64,000 bases of DNA from Neckera pumila (GCA_963969595.1 OZ018408.1:20705823-20769822); one strand, 5' to 3'. Shown: positions 24,995-37,983, numbered from the stretch's first letter. Numbers and translations: made by a program. Notes: generated by a model not told the origin, from the sequence alone.

Positions 24995-25493
24995 AGATCA
25001 TATCTAGAAAATATCCCAAGCCAAGGTAAAAGTATGGTGTTGAGGATGTTTATTGACCAGATCATCACAAACCAACATATTGTAAATTCCAAATACAATG
25101 CCTAGCTAAAAATTGCTTAAATTTTTACATGAAATATATAATATTAAATAATTATTATATAATAATATTAAATTATTAAAAGTTCAATCTTATACTGATA
25201 TCTATAATTGAAATTTAAATACATATATATTATTTTATTTTAACATTTGATGTTCATAGATTTCTATTTCATTATTGAAATAATTTGTAATAATCAATTT
25301 TCAAGTTCACTTTCCTTTTAACAAAGTAATAAAGTTAATTTTACTTTTATCACCAATTATTTTAATTCACTTAGAATTTACATTTATATATTTTTTGTAT
25401 TTATGATTCAATTGTAGCCATTGAGCTAATATTGTTGTTCACCTTGGGATAGAGCCTCATGGTCACACCGTTCTTGTTATTTTTATATAGTAG

Positions 25494-25828
25494 TAAGGTA
25501 AAAGCACCTAAATGTAAGAGGAGTCATTTTTTGATATCTAAAAAAACAACCTATATTCAAGCATAACTAAACTCAAAGTAGACATGTGATTACAAAAAGT
25601 TGACATTGTCATGAGGGAGGTTCTTGCATTGGCCAATCACCTAGGAGGTGCATCTATGCAGTTGTTTCTAAAATTTCGTATTATATTCATACAAGCTCTC
25701 AAAAATATGAAATCAATTTTGTTAGTTTCCTAAACCCTCTTTTAACAAGCGCACATCATTTTATTATGTATGTACCCTCAGGATCTTCAGATCTTGAATA
25801 AGTGTCACATTTAGGTGCTTCTACCTTA
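25494..25828. mobile_element. MITE with TAAGGTAAAAGCACC termini upstream of the quinolinate synthase gene
   Basis: Left TAAGGTAAAAGCACCTAAAT and right, read inversely, TAAGGTAGAAGCACCTAAAT, 335 bp apart, with flanking TA. It lies about 520 bp upstream of the start codon of the quinolinate synthase gene, so it may form part of its distal promoter. Confidence 0.75.
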
Positions 25829-26347
25829 CGGGGACAGAGCGCGACTCATCAGGGACCCTTAGGGCGAAGATGCTCCAGCAGCATCAGCAACTGAACCGTC
25901 TCCCAAGTCCACAAACGATAAAACCCTCAAGGCCCCCACGCTCTCGAACCTTCGCAGCATCCCCGCGTTTCTGCGTCCTTCCGCCGCGCGCGCTCCCTCG
26001 CTCGCATGCCACCACAGTGACTACACTTGCCACTCCCTTCCCATCCAACTGAAAAAACGAACACACCCAAAAGTTGCCCTCTCATTGCGTCACTTGGCCC
26101 GGACGGACGCCGTCACGGGGGAAGCTGCGAACCCAGATTCGCCAATTCACGAAAAGGGAAAACAGGCACCCGCCTGAAGGACGGATACCACCACAATCGC
26201 CTCTTGTTGTACTCTTTTCTTGGTCCGGGGGTTACGAGTTTTGGCGCTTCTGCTTTGGGTTGGGTTTGAGTTTTGTTGGAAACGTGTGTTTGGGACTGTG
26301 GGTGGTGGTGAGTGTGCACTTGTGTTGGGAATCGAGTGGTGGGCGCT
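25829..26347 (+). promoter_or_regulatory. Probable promoter and 5' leader of the quinolinate synthase gene
   Basis: GC content rises sharply from about 25830, with many CpG and pyrimidine-rich runs, as is common just upstream of plant genes in AT-rich DNA. No clear TATA box or initiator could be chosen. The region ends at ATG 26348. Open frames on both strands here (for example 25870-26052 and 26074-26493) overlap the leader and are not supported as genes. Confidence 0.4.
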
Positions 26348-29300
26348 ATGGTCACCATGGGTGTCGTCGTGAGGGAAGTGGTGACCTCGACCGTGCTGGC
26401 GAATGCGCACACCGGCGCGGCTGGAGCCTCTTCCCCGCCGTGGATTGCCAAAGCCGGCGTTTCTTTCGTGGGGCGAATTGGATGCATGCGTGAAGTGGGT
26501 TGCGGAAACGCCCTGCGCAGACGTGCGCAGTTTGTGAATTGCGCGGAGACGAAAGGGCTGGTAAGTGTAAGCTCCGATGCTTCTGACCTGAGCACCATGG
26601 AATCTTTGTGGTTTACTCTTTCTTTGCCAAAGAACATTCGTTTTCCCCATCGACGCGATTGAAACGTGGGACCGAGTGTAAGGCAATTTCATGCGATTTG
26701 GATTTGCGCAGGGTGTCCTACGAAGAGCACTTGTGGAGCCTGAATTGTTCACCCCAATCAGTAAAGAAGAGAATGGGCTCCCGAAGTTGCATCGCCTGGT
26801 GGAGGAGGTGGCGAGATCGCGCGACGGCCGTGCGCGCCTGCATCGAATTCTGGAGCACGCGACGAAGCTGCCGCGTCTGTCCGCCGATGCGAAAGTGGGC
26901 GAGAATCGAGTGATGGGATGCACTTCCCAGGTGTGGCTCACCGTGGAGGTGTCCAACGAGGGGCGGGTGTATTTCGGAGTGGACAGTGACGCCGAGGTCA
27001 CGCGGGGGCTGTGTGCCCTCCTGGTGGAGGCGCTGGATGGGACCTCGGCGGAGGAGGTGCTGGCGGTGCCAGTTAGTGCTCTCAAGGGTTTGAACGTCGG
27101 TGTGGAAGCGCAATCGCGGGCGAATACGTGGTCCAATGTTCTGCTCACGCTGCAGAAGCGCACCAGAATGGCGATGGCGGAGAAAGCAGGATTGTCGAGT
27201 GTTGAGCCGTTTCCTTCTCTGCTCATCACGGCTGATGATATTGCGGCGCAAGGGGATTTTGCTCAAGCACAGGTATTGTGGATTCAAGTTGGCTATTGCC
27301 AGTTGTTAGTTCTGGGTTTGATTTTAGCTTCAATTGCTTCCTGTTTTCATTGTACAGCTCCCGAGTTTCTTATCATTCTTGAAAGGAGCTCCTGAGTTGT
27401 TCATCTCCTAATTCAAGGAGTAATTATGGGATACAAGATGCGCTTCTCCTTTGACGTGGTCTTTTATCACACATATTGTTTTTCATCTTGAGTTCAAGAA
27501 TTTTGAAGAAGGAAGCCCTTGATATCAGTCATTTCAACAGCTCCCTGACTAGCTCCTAGATTGACAATTGTTAGCAAGCAGAACTAACAGGCTGTGAGCA
27601 CAATTGTCAGGCATATTGATTGAATCCAAATCACATCCTGTGCTTTTGCATGGGTGCACTCGTAGAACAACTTAAGAATGTTATGTTGGGGGTGGATTGC
27701 ATTCTGGTGTAATTTTATTCGTTTGTTGGTGGCAATTGTATTCCGGTATATACAATAATTGGCTTGTGTTGGTTATTGAGCTGTGTTTGTTGGTTCGTTT
27801 TGCAGGCGAGGTACTTGTCACCTGACAACGCCAAAGTAGAAGAACTAGCAACATTGTTAAGGGAGAAGCAGATCGGCGTCGTTGCACATTTTTACATGGA
27901 TCCGGAAGTGCAAGGCGTTCTGGTGGCAGCCCAAAAGCTATGGCCACACATTCATATATCAGACTCCTTAGTGATGGCAGATCGCGCTGTCAGTATGGCA
28001 AATGCAGGTTGCAAGCACGTTGCAGTCTTGGGTGTAGACTTTATGTCCGAGAATGTCCGTGCAATTCTTGACCGTGCTGGCCATGAAGAGGTATGTCAGA
28101 GTATTCTTTGCAAAGTGCCTTGAGCAATAGGATTAAGAGTGGAATAGGATTCTCAACTTCTGATGTCATTTTATCATAACTTTCTTGAGTAGTGGCATGG
28201 CAACTTTGAAAACCGTGCCCTGTAAAAAGTTATTTAGAGCAAATTCATGCTGAATCTGAGCAAATCAAGTGAAAGTTAAGCTCCGACATACTGTTATTCA
28301 CAGTTATTGACAATGGCTCATTGGCTTGAGTCACTCTCACTTCTTCGAATTGAGCTCAGCTTTGCAAAGCAAGATGTCAGGAATTCCTTTTCATGCTAAT
28401 TTAGAGGGTGCTCAACAAGTGTTCTTTAGAATGTTATGGTTATTGCTACTTTTTATGTTGAAGGCATTTGATAATTGAATTCATCGTCATTGATTTGCGC
28501 TATCCAGGTTAGTTTGTACCGTATGTCAGCAGACCACATTGGGTGCTCGTTGGCGGAGGCAGCTGAGAGTGCATCCTATATTGAGTTTTTGGACAATGCA
28601 TCGAAAACGCCCAAGTCAATGCACGTTATTTACATCAACACGTCGCTTGAAACGAAAGCCCAGGCTCACTCCCGAGTGCCCACCATTACCTGCACATCAT
28701 CCAATGTCGTGCAAACAGTTTTGCAGGTGCGGTGGCTCTTTATTTTGCAACGCCTTGCTTCTTGTGACGAGCTTTGTTAGGAACATGTACGGATTGATAT
28801 TGAGAACGTGAATTTTGAGTTAACATCATAAATTGTGGTTTTCAATCATGTGAGGTCTCCTTATAGTCAATGTGATCATGTCGAAGCCTCAGTGTGTGAT
28901 CACTATGAATCTTTGGAATGTGCGCTTTATGATGCTATTTAAAAGTTCCTGGATGAGTCTAATCTTATGGAATACCTTATTGTTTATTTTACCAGAATTA
29001 TCGAAGACTTGATATATATTTGATATGATTGCTATGACAGGGGTTTGCCCAGTTGCCGGACTTGACAGTTTGGTACGGCCCAGATTCATATATGGGTGCA
29101 AATCTTGCTGAAATATTTCGACAAATGCTATCGTTTAGCGACGATGAGATAGCTGCCATTCACCCATCACACAACAGAGAAACCATCGCAGCACTTTTGC
29201 CACGCTTAAAATATTTTGAGGTACATGTCCCTTGATATTATCCCTCTGGTGTTTGATGAGCTTTTTGAAACTTATCTCTCGTGCTCAAATCTGTTTTTTT

Positions 29301-31133
29301 AAAGTAAAATTAGACATTTTCAACAACCTTTAGATAACATCATAAAGTCAATTTTCTCCATGATTCATGGGGATGGCTCCTTTGGGGACTTCCCTCGGTA
29401 TGATGGGGTGGCCTTCACTGTGATCCTATGGAGGCTACCCCTGAATCATGAGAAAGATTCTTTATCACAACGTCTGAAAGATTCTTTTTGAGAACGTTTT
29501 TGGAATAGTTGTTTTTTAACTAAGATCTCTATTTTACCCTCTCAGACGAGTTGCTTATATTGTCGTGCTCTAACGCAGAATGGTACTTGCATAGTACACG
29601 ACATGTTTGGCAAGGATGTGGTTGACAGAGTGCGACAAGGTTACGAAGATGCTTTCCAAACTGCCCATTTTGAGGTTCCTGGGGAGATGTTCGCACTGGC
29701 CATGGAAGCAAAACAGAGAGGCATGGGAGTAGTAGGATCAACCTCCAACATTTTGGAATTCATCAAGAAACACGTCTCGGAGTCCCTGCAGCGAGGCTTT
29801 GAGGATCGTCTCCAATTTGTGTTGGGAACAGAGTCAGGAATGGTAACATCGATTGTAGGAGGGGTGCGGAAACTTTTAGTGGATCATCAGAAGAGTCATG
29901 GAAGTAGCGCAGTAGAAGTGGAGATTGTGTTCCCAGTATCATCGGAGGCTATTAGTGCAACTTCATCTTCAAGTTCAGACGTTGCCCATGATTCAGCTTT
30001 TGCAAAGCTGCCAATCGTTCCAGGAGTAGCTGCTGGGGAGGGCTGCTCTATCAGCGGTGGCTGTGCTTCATGCCATTACATGAAGGTGAGTAAAAATCTA
30101 TTTTCCAATCAATTATGATCAGAGTTCTAAGTAGAACTAGTCTGGATCAGGAACTTTTAGTAGCTCATGAGGAGGTGTCCCTGTGGTCACAATGATCATT
30201 CGAAAGCCTCCATTTGAACTTAAAGGAAAGATCTTTGGTGGGACAAATATTATGCTGACCGACAGTTTCATCGTGACAGGATTATTCCATGCTCTTAAAC
30301 TTTACAACTTGCATCGTGGTTCCTTGTATTGTAGATTGCTTCTCAGTCTTCACTATATTCGCATGCCTCTTATGATCTGCGGGAATTTGATTCTTCAGTG
30401 TGTAGGACTGTGAAAGTATCTTCTGACAATATTTCAATTGGTCTTGTGTACAGATGAATACTTTAAATTCTCTGCTGCGAGTGTGTCGATTAGTTGGGAC
30501 TTTGGGCGAGCCTCTCCTCACCCCTCATCATGCACGTGCTTACACGGACCTGATAGATGGCCAAACACTCGGTGATCTCGGATGCGAGCCCATTCTTCAC
30601 ATGCGCCAATTTCAGGTATTTCATTTTTTTCTCTTTGATTTTTTTTGGGGGGGTGGGGTGGGGGGTAGATAAGATTGAGGATACTATTTGCTTCACTTTA
30701 AGGATTTGAATATATGTAGGGGTATGATTTTGGGGAGCGTACCAAGCTGTGGAAAGAGCTCTTTGGGAACAAGTGCAAAACGTTTTGAGTTCAAAATTTT
30801 ATCACTTCTTAAGCAAGTTTAAAGTGAGTTTGTAGACTACTAAAATTGACAATAGGCAATCCTATTCCGTTCAAACATCACCGACCATAGATAATTGCCA
30901 CAAGTCCAGCTGAGTGTTTGAATAGATTAGTTATTGGTAATAGGGATCAATATAGGAGATAGGATCAGGTCCCTCACAGTTTTGGTATCCTCTGCTTTAA
31001 CTTACGTGTGATGCTTTCCGAAGTGCACATTGACATGGGCTTCAATACGTCAACCAGGAGTATTCATGGGGTTTTCTTTGTGCAGGCTACGGGGAGCCTT
31101 CCAGACACACTGGTGCAACAGATTTGCAGGTGA
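26348..31133 (+). CDS. Quinolinate synthase, plastid SufE-NadA fusion type
   Basis: This enzyme condenses iminoaspartate with dihydroxyacetone phosphate to quinolinate in plastidial NAD synthesis. Eight exons join in phase 0: 26348-26560, 26712-27272, 27806-28090, 28508-28726, 29041-29220, 29579-30085, 30454-30615 and 31086-31133, giving 724 aa (plant family members are about 720). Residues 1-71 are a presumed plastid transit peptide. Exon 2 is a SufE domain with the sulfur-accepting Cys141 in VMGCTSQVW. The NadA domain starts at about 259 and has the expected cluster cysteines: C415 (TCTSSN), C490 (GTCIVHD) and a C-terminal GGCASC (C648, C651). YGPDSYMGAN and VGSTSNIL are also intact. In the family, the SufE part stimulates cysteine desulfurase and helps build the [4Fe-4S] cluster. 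ATG 26348 is the first in-frame ATG; ATG 26357 has a better context and cannot be excluded. The donor of exon 4 (GTGCGG) is unusual. The gene looks intact. Confidence 0.93.
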
Positions 31134-31716
31134 CAGATTTATCTATGATAAATTGGAGTGTTTGCTTGTTTTCTGTGTGCAGCTGGTGGGAAGTAGATTT
31201 AAGTAGGAGGATGGAAAGACTGTTTTCGTTTTACTGGGCGGCTTTGGAGGATTGAGCAAAAGAAGCTCCTTTGTACAACATAATTTGAATATTTTTACTG
31301 GACGTCTTTCCCTTACGTTGTTTATGGATACTGGCATTATTCTGTATTGTCCTGACAGTAATTGAATATGAGTTAGCAACTTGTGCACAGTAAAAGTAAT
31401 GCAACTCCAATTTGAACCCGGAAGAATGTCTTCTAAATTTTGACTTTCAAGCGTTACCTTTCAAACTAGCTTATTAACCCCTAAGAGTACCTGATATGTA
31501 GAGTTTGAACTTTTTTGGCAAAATTGATTATGGCATATTAAGTAGAATATTGACATCACATCGTATTTTTTCTAGTTTTTCTTCTCTTCTCATCCCTACA
31601 TGAACCTCCAACAGTAATCATGAAACATCATGTAATCATGATAGTTGCATTGTCAAAGTTTTTCTAGTTTTTCTTCTCTTCCCATCCCTACACAAACTCA
31701 TTTAGAACCTCTACAA

Positions 31717-31920
31717 TAAGGTAGGAGCACCCAATGGCCTCAAATTCTACACATGATGAAAATTCTAGAACTTAAATGTAGGTATATCATAGATAGCTTA
31801 TTTTTTTTACCTAAATGATAAGCTATCTATAGTTTATCTACATTTGAGTTCTAAAATCAATGCCTTACCTAGTTTTTGATGCCATTGGGTACATTGACAC
31901 CATTGGGTGCTCCTACCTTA
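31717..31920. mobile_element. 204-bp hairpin MITE with TAAGGTAGGAGCACC termini
   Basis: Left TAAGGTAGGAGCACCCAATGG and right, read inversely, the same 20 bases form a perfect inverted pair, with a TA at each side. The inside is also palindromic (ATAGATAGCTTAT and ATAAGCTATCTAT facing each other), so almost the whole element folds on itself. Third member of the TAAGGTA family in this window. Confidence 0.8.
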
Positions 31921-32816
31921 ATCAAGAAGCTTCGTGTCAAAGAATATAAGAAATTTGTTTTTTCAACAAATTTGGATGCACTTCATTCATGTTTTGTAGC
32001 TCCTATAGTAAGCTCTTGAAAAGATACAAGGCTTCTTCCATGGAACAATAACTTGCAACTGGTAATGATTCTAGGTGGATGGGGCCTAAGGAAAAATAAA
32101 AAACTTGGCGTCAATGTTGTTGCTTCTTGGCTCGGCAAGTTCATAGCTTCAACATGTTTAGCCTCTAGATTGGCATTTTGATGTTGTTTGGCATCCAACC
32201 ATTGTCCTTGCATTGTGCTTGACATGCACAAGATTCTTTGATGCTCCTACTCTTCTTCAACTCCTAGACAATTCCACTCTTATGTGTCAAGCATTCCTAA
32301 TGCCACAATTGTTTGCAAATGAATGTGTGAAAAGAAACGAGGGCTCTATTTGTTCTCTAGACTAAGGCATCCAAGTTGTGACATCAAGTAAAGACAAATG
32401 CTAAAGGTGCAACTTGAGCCTTGGACGTACTTGTAACAAGACTACATGATAGCGCCAATTGTGGTGCCCTTGTAGTGCTCCTAGAGGATGCTAGCTCTTT
32501 TAGGATTAAATTTGTTCTTTTATACAATCTCAATTGATGCACAAAATTTCTCTTTCAAAAAATAAAAGTTTCGTTTTAATTCTTTAAAAAATCCACAAGG
32601 TGTTGCCTTCACAAGGTGACAAAATATATTTTAAGGGCCAACGTCACTTTTTCTCACTTGTCATATAGTATATTGAAGATACAAATAGTTGTTACCTTGA
32701 AAAACTTTACATGGATTTTAGTTGAGGGCTTTCATCCAATGACCTAGGGAGGTGGCACAATTTAACACAAATGTATTATCAAACATAAATTCTATAATCA
32801 ATATCTTAAATGAGGC

Positions 32817-33004
32817 TGTTTGTTTGTTTGTTTGTTTGTTTGTTTGTTTGTTTGTTTGTTTGTTTGTTTGTTTGTTTGTTTGTTTGTTTGTTTGTTTGTT
32901 TGTTTGTTTGTTTGTTTGTTTGTTTGTTTGTTTGTTTGTTTGTTTGTTTGTTTGTTTGTTTGTTTGTTTGTTTGTTTGTTTGTTTGTTTGTTTGTTTTGT
33001 TTGT
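32817..33004. repeat. (TTTG)n microsatellite, about 47 units
   Basis: An almost perfect run of GTTT/TTTG repeats of about 188 bp with only the last unit altered. The frames that cross it (repeated VCLF or TNKQ) are artefacts of the 4-bp repeat, which reads open in all frames. It abuts the tandem duplication at 33004-33540. Confidence 0.97.
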
Positions 33005-33540
33005 AGCGTGGACAACTTCCTAACCGTGCGTCCCCTGGCCGCGTGCTTGGTACCGTCGGAAAGCTCTTGCCGAGGAGGGGTGCACCGGCTTGGTTTCGTG
33101 GCGTTTGGAGTGGTGGTGCAAAAGTTATTGAATTTCAAAGTATTTATTGATTAAAAAATTAGAAAATTACTTTTACTTTGATTTTGGTGGCATTCTTGCT
33201 ACTGGGAGTGGAACCGGGAGTAGAACTGGGAGTAGAATTGGAAGTAGAACTAGGAGTGGAACCGTTTGTAGCATGGACAACTTCCTGACCGTGCGTCCCC
33301 CGGCTGCGTGCTTGGTACCGTCAGAAAGCTCTCGTCGAGAAGGGGTGCACCGGCTTGGTTTCGTGGCGTTTGGAGCGGTGGTGCAAAAGTTATTGAAGTT
33401 CAAATTATTTATTGATTAAAAAATTAGAAAATTACTTTTACTTTGATTTTGGTGGCGTTCTTGCTATTGGGAGTGGAACCGGGAGTAGAACTGGGAGTAG
33501 AATCGGAAGTAGAACGAGGAGTGGAACCGGGAGTAGATGA
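33004..33540 (+). repeat. About 265-bp tandem duplication ending in a 12-bp minisatellite
   Basis: Two nearly identical units, from GTAGCGTGGACAACTTCC (33003) and from GTAGCATGGACAACTTCC (33269). Each holds the GGTACCGTC(G/A)GAAAGCTC block and an ACTTTGATTTTGGTGGC block. Each finishes in a 12-bp minisatellite based on GGGAGTAGAACT (33203-33264 and 33469-33536). A related unit occurs inverted at 21234-21560. Confidence 0.85.
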
Positions 33541-36184
33541 AAATTGGGCCAACGGCACAGGGTCACACTAGTTTTTTTGAAGTTTGCATTAGAAAACACA
33601 ATGGAAAGCATGAAAAGTAGAAAATATTGTTATGGTCAAAATTTCAAGTCTATTCATAGATTTGCTTCAAATGAATTTTGAAGATTTATCTTTAAAAATT
33701 CACCAAAAATATAAATTCTATCTTTAGCATTTGAGAATTCCTATGATTGGTCAAAATTGTAGTTTCAATTCATTTGCAAAAAAAGGTATAAGATTTAATG
33801 ATGAGAACATCAACCCTTTCTCCAAATAATAAACTTTCCAACACTTGATAAAAATTAAACACTTTGTGATATTCACCTTACAATTTATATTTGACTTTAA
33901 CACTTTTTAATGTAAAAATTGATAGACAATTCAATCTAGTTTTCACAATATATTATAAATTTTTGAAAAAAATTAAATGTTAGTCCAAAAATTTTGCCCA
34001 CAATCGGTTCACAATCATGAAATGGTTGATGGAATCTTTTAGGGATTAAAAAGGAAAAATAAAAAAAATTCTCAAGTACCAATGGAAAGATGTGTAGAAA
34101 CTTAAAGAACTATTGGAATGTTTATTTAAGTATAATTTAAATAAACTATAATTTTCTTTCACCATTGTTAACTTGGCCATTTTATAGTTAAATTGCTTTC
34201 AATGTAGTTAATTTTTTTTTATTATATTCAACACAAGTTCTTGCAGTATTGCCTTTTATGTTGTTTTAGCTTATATGTATTGAGTAAATTGTTTATCTTC
34301 CTCTTCTAAGATTTTTTCTACATTATCAAGAAGTATATATATTCAAAGAATCTCGTCACAACCTTGTAACTGGAATGGGTTAATTCGTTGTCTTAATGAT
34401 AGACTTTGTCCCTCTCCATAGTGCTTGTATACTTTTATTTTTACATCTTTTTTCCACTATTAGACTTCTCTTTTTATAATCCCTTTCTACAAAAAAACAA
34501 TAATCTCTATATTTTACAATATGTCCAAGCTCCAAATGGCTCTACTTTAATATCGTTGGAAATAAGATGAAATTTTCTATAAAATAGAAAAAAATAGGAA
34601 AAATGTCCAGAAATTGCTATCGAAACTTTAAAAATAACTTTTTGGTTGATCTATCCCATAGGTGTAAAATCCTTAGTTCTCCAAAGTCCATATATTAGAT
34701 GATGAAACAAAGTGCTTTAGGGTTAAATTCCACCCAAATAATTAACTTTTTTCTCATCCAAAACTATATTTGAATTTTAAAAATGCAACATTGATTTCTT
34801 TTATGACCAATTTATTGAATTTGAAATTAAAAACAAATTTGTTCAAAGATATAAGCAAACATGGGGAAATTCAAGAAATATATTCAAGTGTTAAGGACTA
34901 ACTTACATCTTTAATTTTTGTCAATTTCTTTTAAGGCACAAGTACCTTACATCACATGGTATCTTAGATCAACTCTTCTTTTCTACCTCAAAGTAAAACA
35001 ACCCCCCTTGTATTGAGAGATTAACTTAATAATCCAAATGTTTATTCATGGGTGGTAGCTTCACTATTGATTCCTTTAAGCATCCATTGCAAACACGGGA
35101 TAAGGACCCAACAACAATAATAGAGGGCATAGAACATTGTTTATAACTAGTATAATTTTTTCACCGGAAATCCTTTTCCAACACAAGCCCATCACTTCAA
35201 GCCCTACATTTATTCTTACAACAAATTTGACTTTTGAGCATGCTATTCTTTCTTATTATACCCCTGAAGGGCCCAAAGTTTGGCTCCATAGCCATAGTCA
35301 ATGAATCTTTTGTAGAGAGGCAAGTTGTAGGCTTTTCACATCTTACCAAAGTGCAGGTATGAAGAGTCAAATTACAAAGCCTTGCATTTTAAAAGTGGCC
35401 AGTAATGGTTTCATTGAAGAGTCATTATTCCTTTTTAAAACAAATCACGAGACTATTCATTAACTGGGTTCTTTTTATTGGATGCTCTAAACTACTAAAG
35501 CATCTTTTTTTGTCAATTTGGAGTTCTAAACTTGTTTTTCCTGTTAAGTCTATGACCAATTATAGGGACCTACAACAATTTTTTTTGAAAATTAATAACA
35601 AATTCAACGAATTTAAACCGTGGAGATCACTATTGATTTTTTAGAAAACTAAAGATAGGGTCCATTTAATTCAAAGTAGGGAAATTTTAGATAATATGTA
35701 GGGCTGTTATAAGATGCATGAAATGCTACACACTCTTATATATATATATATATAAAGTAGGCTATATAAAAACAGCAAGAAGTAGGAATTGTTATTAATA
35801 AGTTAGCGTTGATAGATAGAGGCTGTGCAATTTTTCATAGTACGATGAGTATAAATGTGGACAAATAATTTTATGTAGATGATAAAATGGACCTAATCAA
35901 GAACCTACAATAAAAGGTAGTTGATTGAAATTGTGCTATGGTATTAAAAATTAAGTGTAAATGTAAGGCATTGACCACAAGTGCAAAACTTGTCACATTG
36001 CACGAATAGAAAGGTTTACCTTAGTAGGTTTATTGAACTAAAATTATACAACATGAGGATAGAGTTTATAGCCCATTTAATTTCAAACATTGAAGCCATA
36101 TGTATTATATACACTCTTATTAAATGGGATGTTTACGGCTTAGTTTCATTGGAGATTTTGAAGTATTCAACGGTAAACTTGTTA
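33541..36184. other. Intergenic AT-rich DNA
   Basis: No gene could be supported. A short TA run lies at about 35738-35753. Open frames at 35405-35644 and 35981-36214 have low-complexity AT-driven composition and match nothing I recognise. Confidence 0.4.
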
Positions 36185-37135
36185 TTAAATCCTAAAGTTT
36201 GGAGGGTGTTTTAGAAGAAAAAAAAATCCCAAATTGTCCATTTTAATGCATTGTCCAAAATAAAAAATCAAACTTTTTTTTTTGAATTTCAATCACACAA
36301 AAGTGTACTAAACAAGTAAAGCAATGTGTGGAAAAAATTTCAGCCCATTTGACCATTTGAATTGAAGATTATAACGTTATAGGTGGAAAAAAAAACTTTT
36401 TAAAAATCCAATGAAATAAGGTCAATAGACTTCGAGCACTCTTGGAGTACAATTTTTGCTCTTCACAAAATGAATATTCGGCCATTTACATGTATATGAT
36501 GTTAGGTTCACTCATGAAAATTTTAGAAGCAAATATGGAGTCTAACTTACTCTAAATCAATTTGCAATGCAAGGAGGAAAAGTGCATTGGCAATACACTA
36601 GTCATATTTTGATGATTTCTTGTGCAATGAGGAAAATTTTTATTTGAAGTCCAAATGAGAAAAAAATAGAAAAATTCGGAATATGCTAGAAAAACTTCAA
36701 GAACTTTGACTTCATATATTGCAAGAGAATAGGGGTTGAAGTTAGAAAAAAATGTTTTTTCTCGAAACCATCCCAACATAGCTAATAAAGTTTGACTCAT
36801 CTTAGAATATGATTTGAGAACTAAATTTTTTTGACTATTATATGCTATATTTTCTTAATTAAATACATGCCAAATTTCAAAAGTTAATGAGCATTTTTAA
36901 AAAAGAAATTGCCCAAAAGATGTCCAAATTGCATCTAGGGACAATCAACAAATTAATAGCACTACATAATATTTGATTTGGATATCCAATCAAAAAATAT
37001 ATATCCTTACTAAGGGGGTACAAGTTCACACCTTGTATCAAAATTTTGTGAATATCCAACCCAAATTGACTTCATAGAATCCTACCTGGATTTTTTTAAT
37101 ATATATTCAACAGACAATTGGTCTTTAGGGGTTAA
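36185..37135. mobile_element. TTAA element, 951 bp, divergent type
   Basis: TTAA at 36185-36188 and 37132-37135 with termini ATCCTAAAGTTTGG and, from the right, CCCCTAAAGACCAATTG. The inside differs from subfamilies I and II except for scattered blocks (GTGTGGAAAAAATTTCAG). I call it a more divergent relative. The left terminus is worn. Confidence 0.6.
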
Positions 37136-37554
37136 ACTGACTATCACTTGGACAATTGAACACTTAAATTTTATATGTAAGATAGCCCCACTTTAAAAAC
37201 TTTTGAATAAATTTACAAAAATCATAGGATATTGGAAATGTATCCTTTGTAGCTTTTTATGTAAAAATATGGTCATCTTAAATACAATAATTAAGGTATA
37301 TAACCCCACATTAAATACTTTATTAACTCATGTGTATTTTAAATTACAAGAAGTGATCTCTTTGGATATGATTGCCAATATATGAATGATTAAAACACAT
37401 CATTATAGAAAACGGGTGTCTCAAGTGTCCCGAATTTCTGCACATGTATGCCACATAGATTCCACCTCAGCATGTGCCGAGCGGATAGTGATACAAGGGA
37501 ATTTTTTCACACGGCACGGTGATTTTAATATTGATTTTAGCAAAGTCAACTTAG

Positions 37555-37925
37555 ATGTTTAGACGTTTTCAGAAACATCAATTGGTGCATACCATATTTG
37601 TAAGGTAGGATAGGCACAAATTTATTATTTAAAAGAAAATGATCAAGAGAAATTTTCAAATTTAGCAAGAATTTACCATGTACCATCAAAGTAATTTTTG
37701 ATGGCAAGGAGAGGTTCCTTTTATACTTTTATACTTTTATACTTTTATACTTTATCTATTGTTTGTCTATGACAAAAGATATGCAATAATTCAAAGATGG
37801 GAACTTGACTATATTGCATTTAGACGTTTTTTCCGACATCTAGACGTTCTTTTTGACATCTAAACGTTATTGCAAACTTATGGACCCTTTTTCAAACATT
37901 TAGACGTTTTTTCAAACATTTCACT
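37555..37925. repeat. Degenerate TAGACGTTTTT repeats and a TTTTATACTT run
   Basis: The core TTAGACGTTTT or a close variant occurs at about 37558, 37820, 37842, 37861 and 37900, the last four spaced roughly 20-40 bp apart. A decamer TTTTATACTT is repeated about four times at 37720-37755. Confidence 0.6.
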
Positions 37926-37983
37926 TTGAGCAAAATTCTTGCTTTACATATCCCTACGAGTTGTCTTATTTCCTACCACCCAC

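Noticed and set aside
26312..26347. Upstream start for quinolinate synthase
   Set aside because: The codon at 26312 is GTG; the first in-frame ATG is at 26348.
26147..27229. 360-codon open frame on the minus strand
   Set aside because: It lies opposite exons 1 and 2 of quinolinate synthase, has Ser/Arg/Pro-rich shadow composition, and the plus strand has clear SufE motifs and correct splice sites.
31474..31500. Terminus-like TTAACCCCTAAGAGTACC after the quinolinate synthase gene
   Set aside because: No matching subterminal sequence and no right end were found, so a full element is not supported; it may be a worn solo end.
32752..33154. Long frames with repeated VCLF or TNKQ
   Set aside because: They are produced by the TTTG microsatellite, which is open in several frames on both strands.
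33004..33419. Conserved peptide (LVPSES, GFVAFGA) shared with 21380-21586
   Set aside because: The similarity is explained by a DNA repeat present at both sites; frames are short and lack start and splice support.
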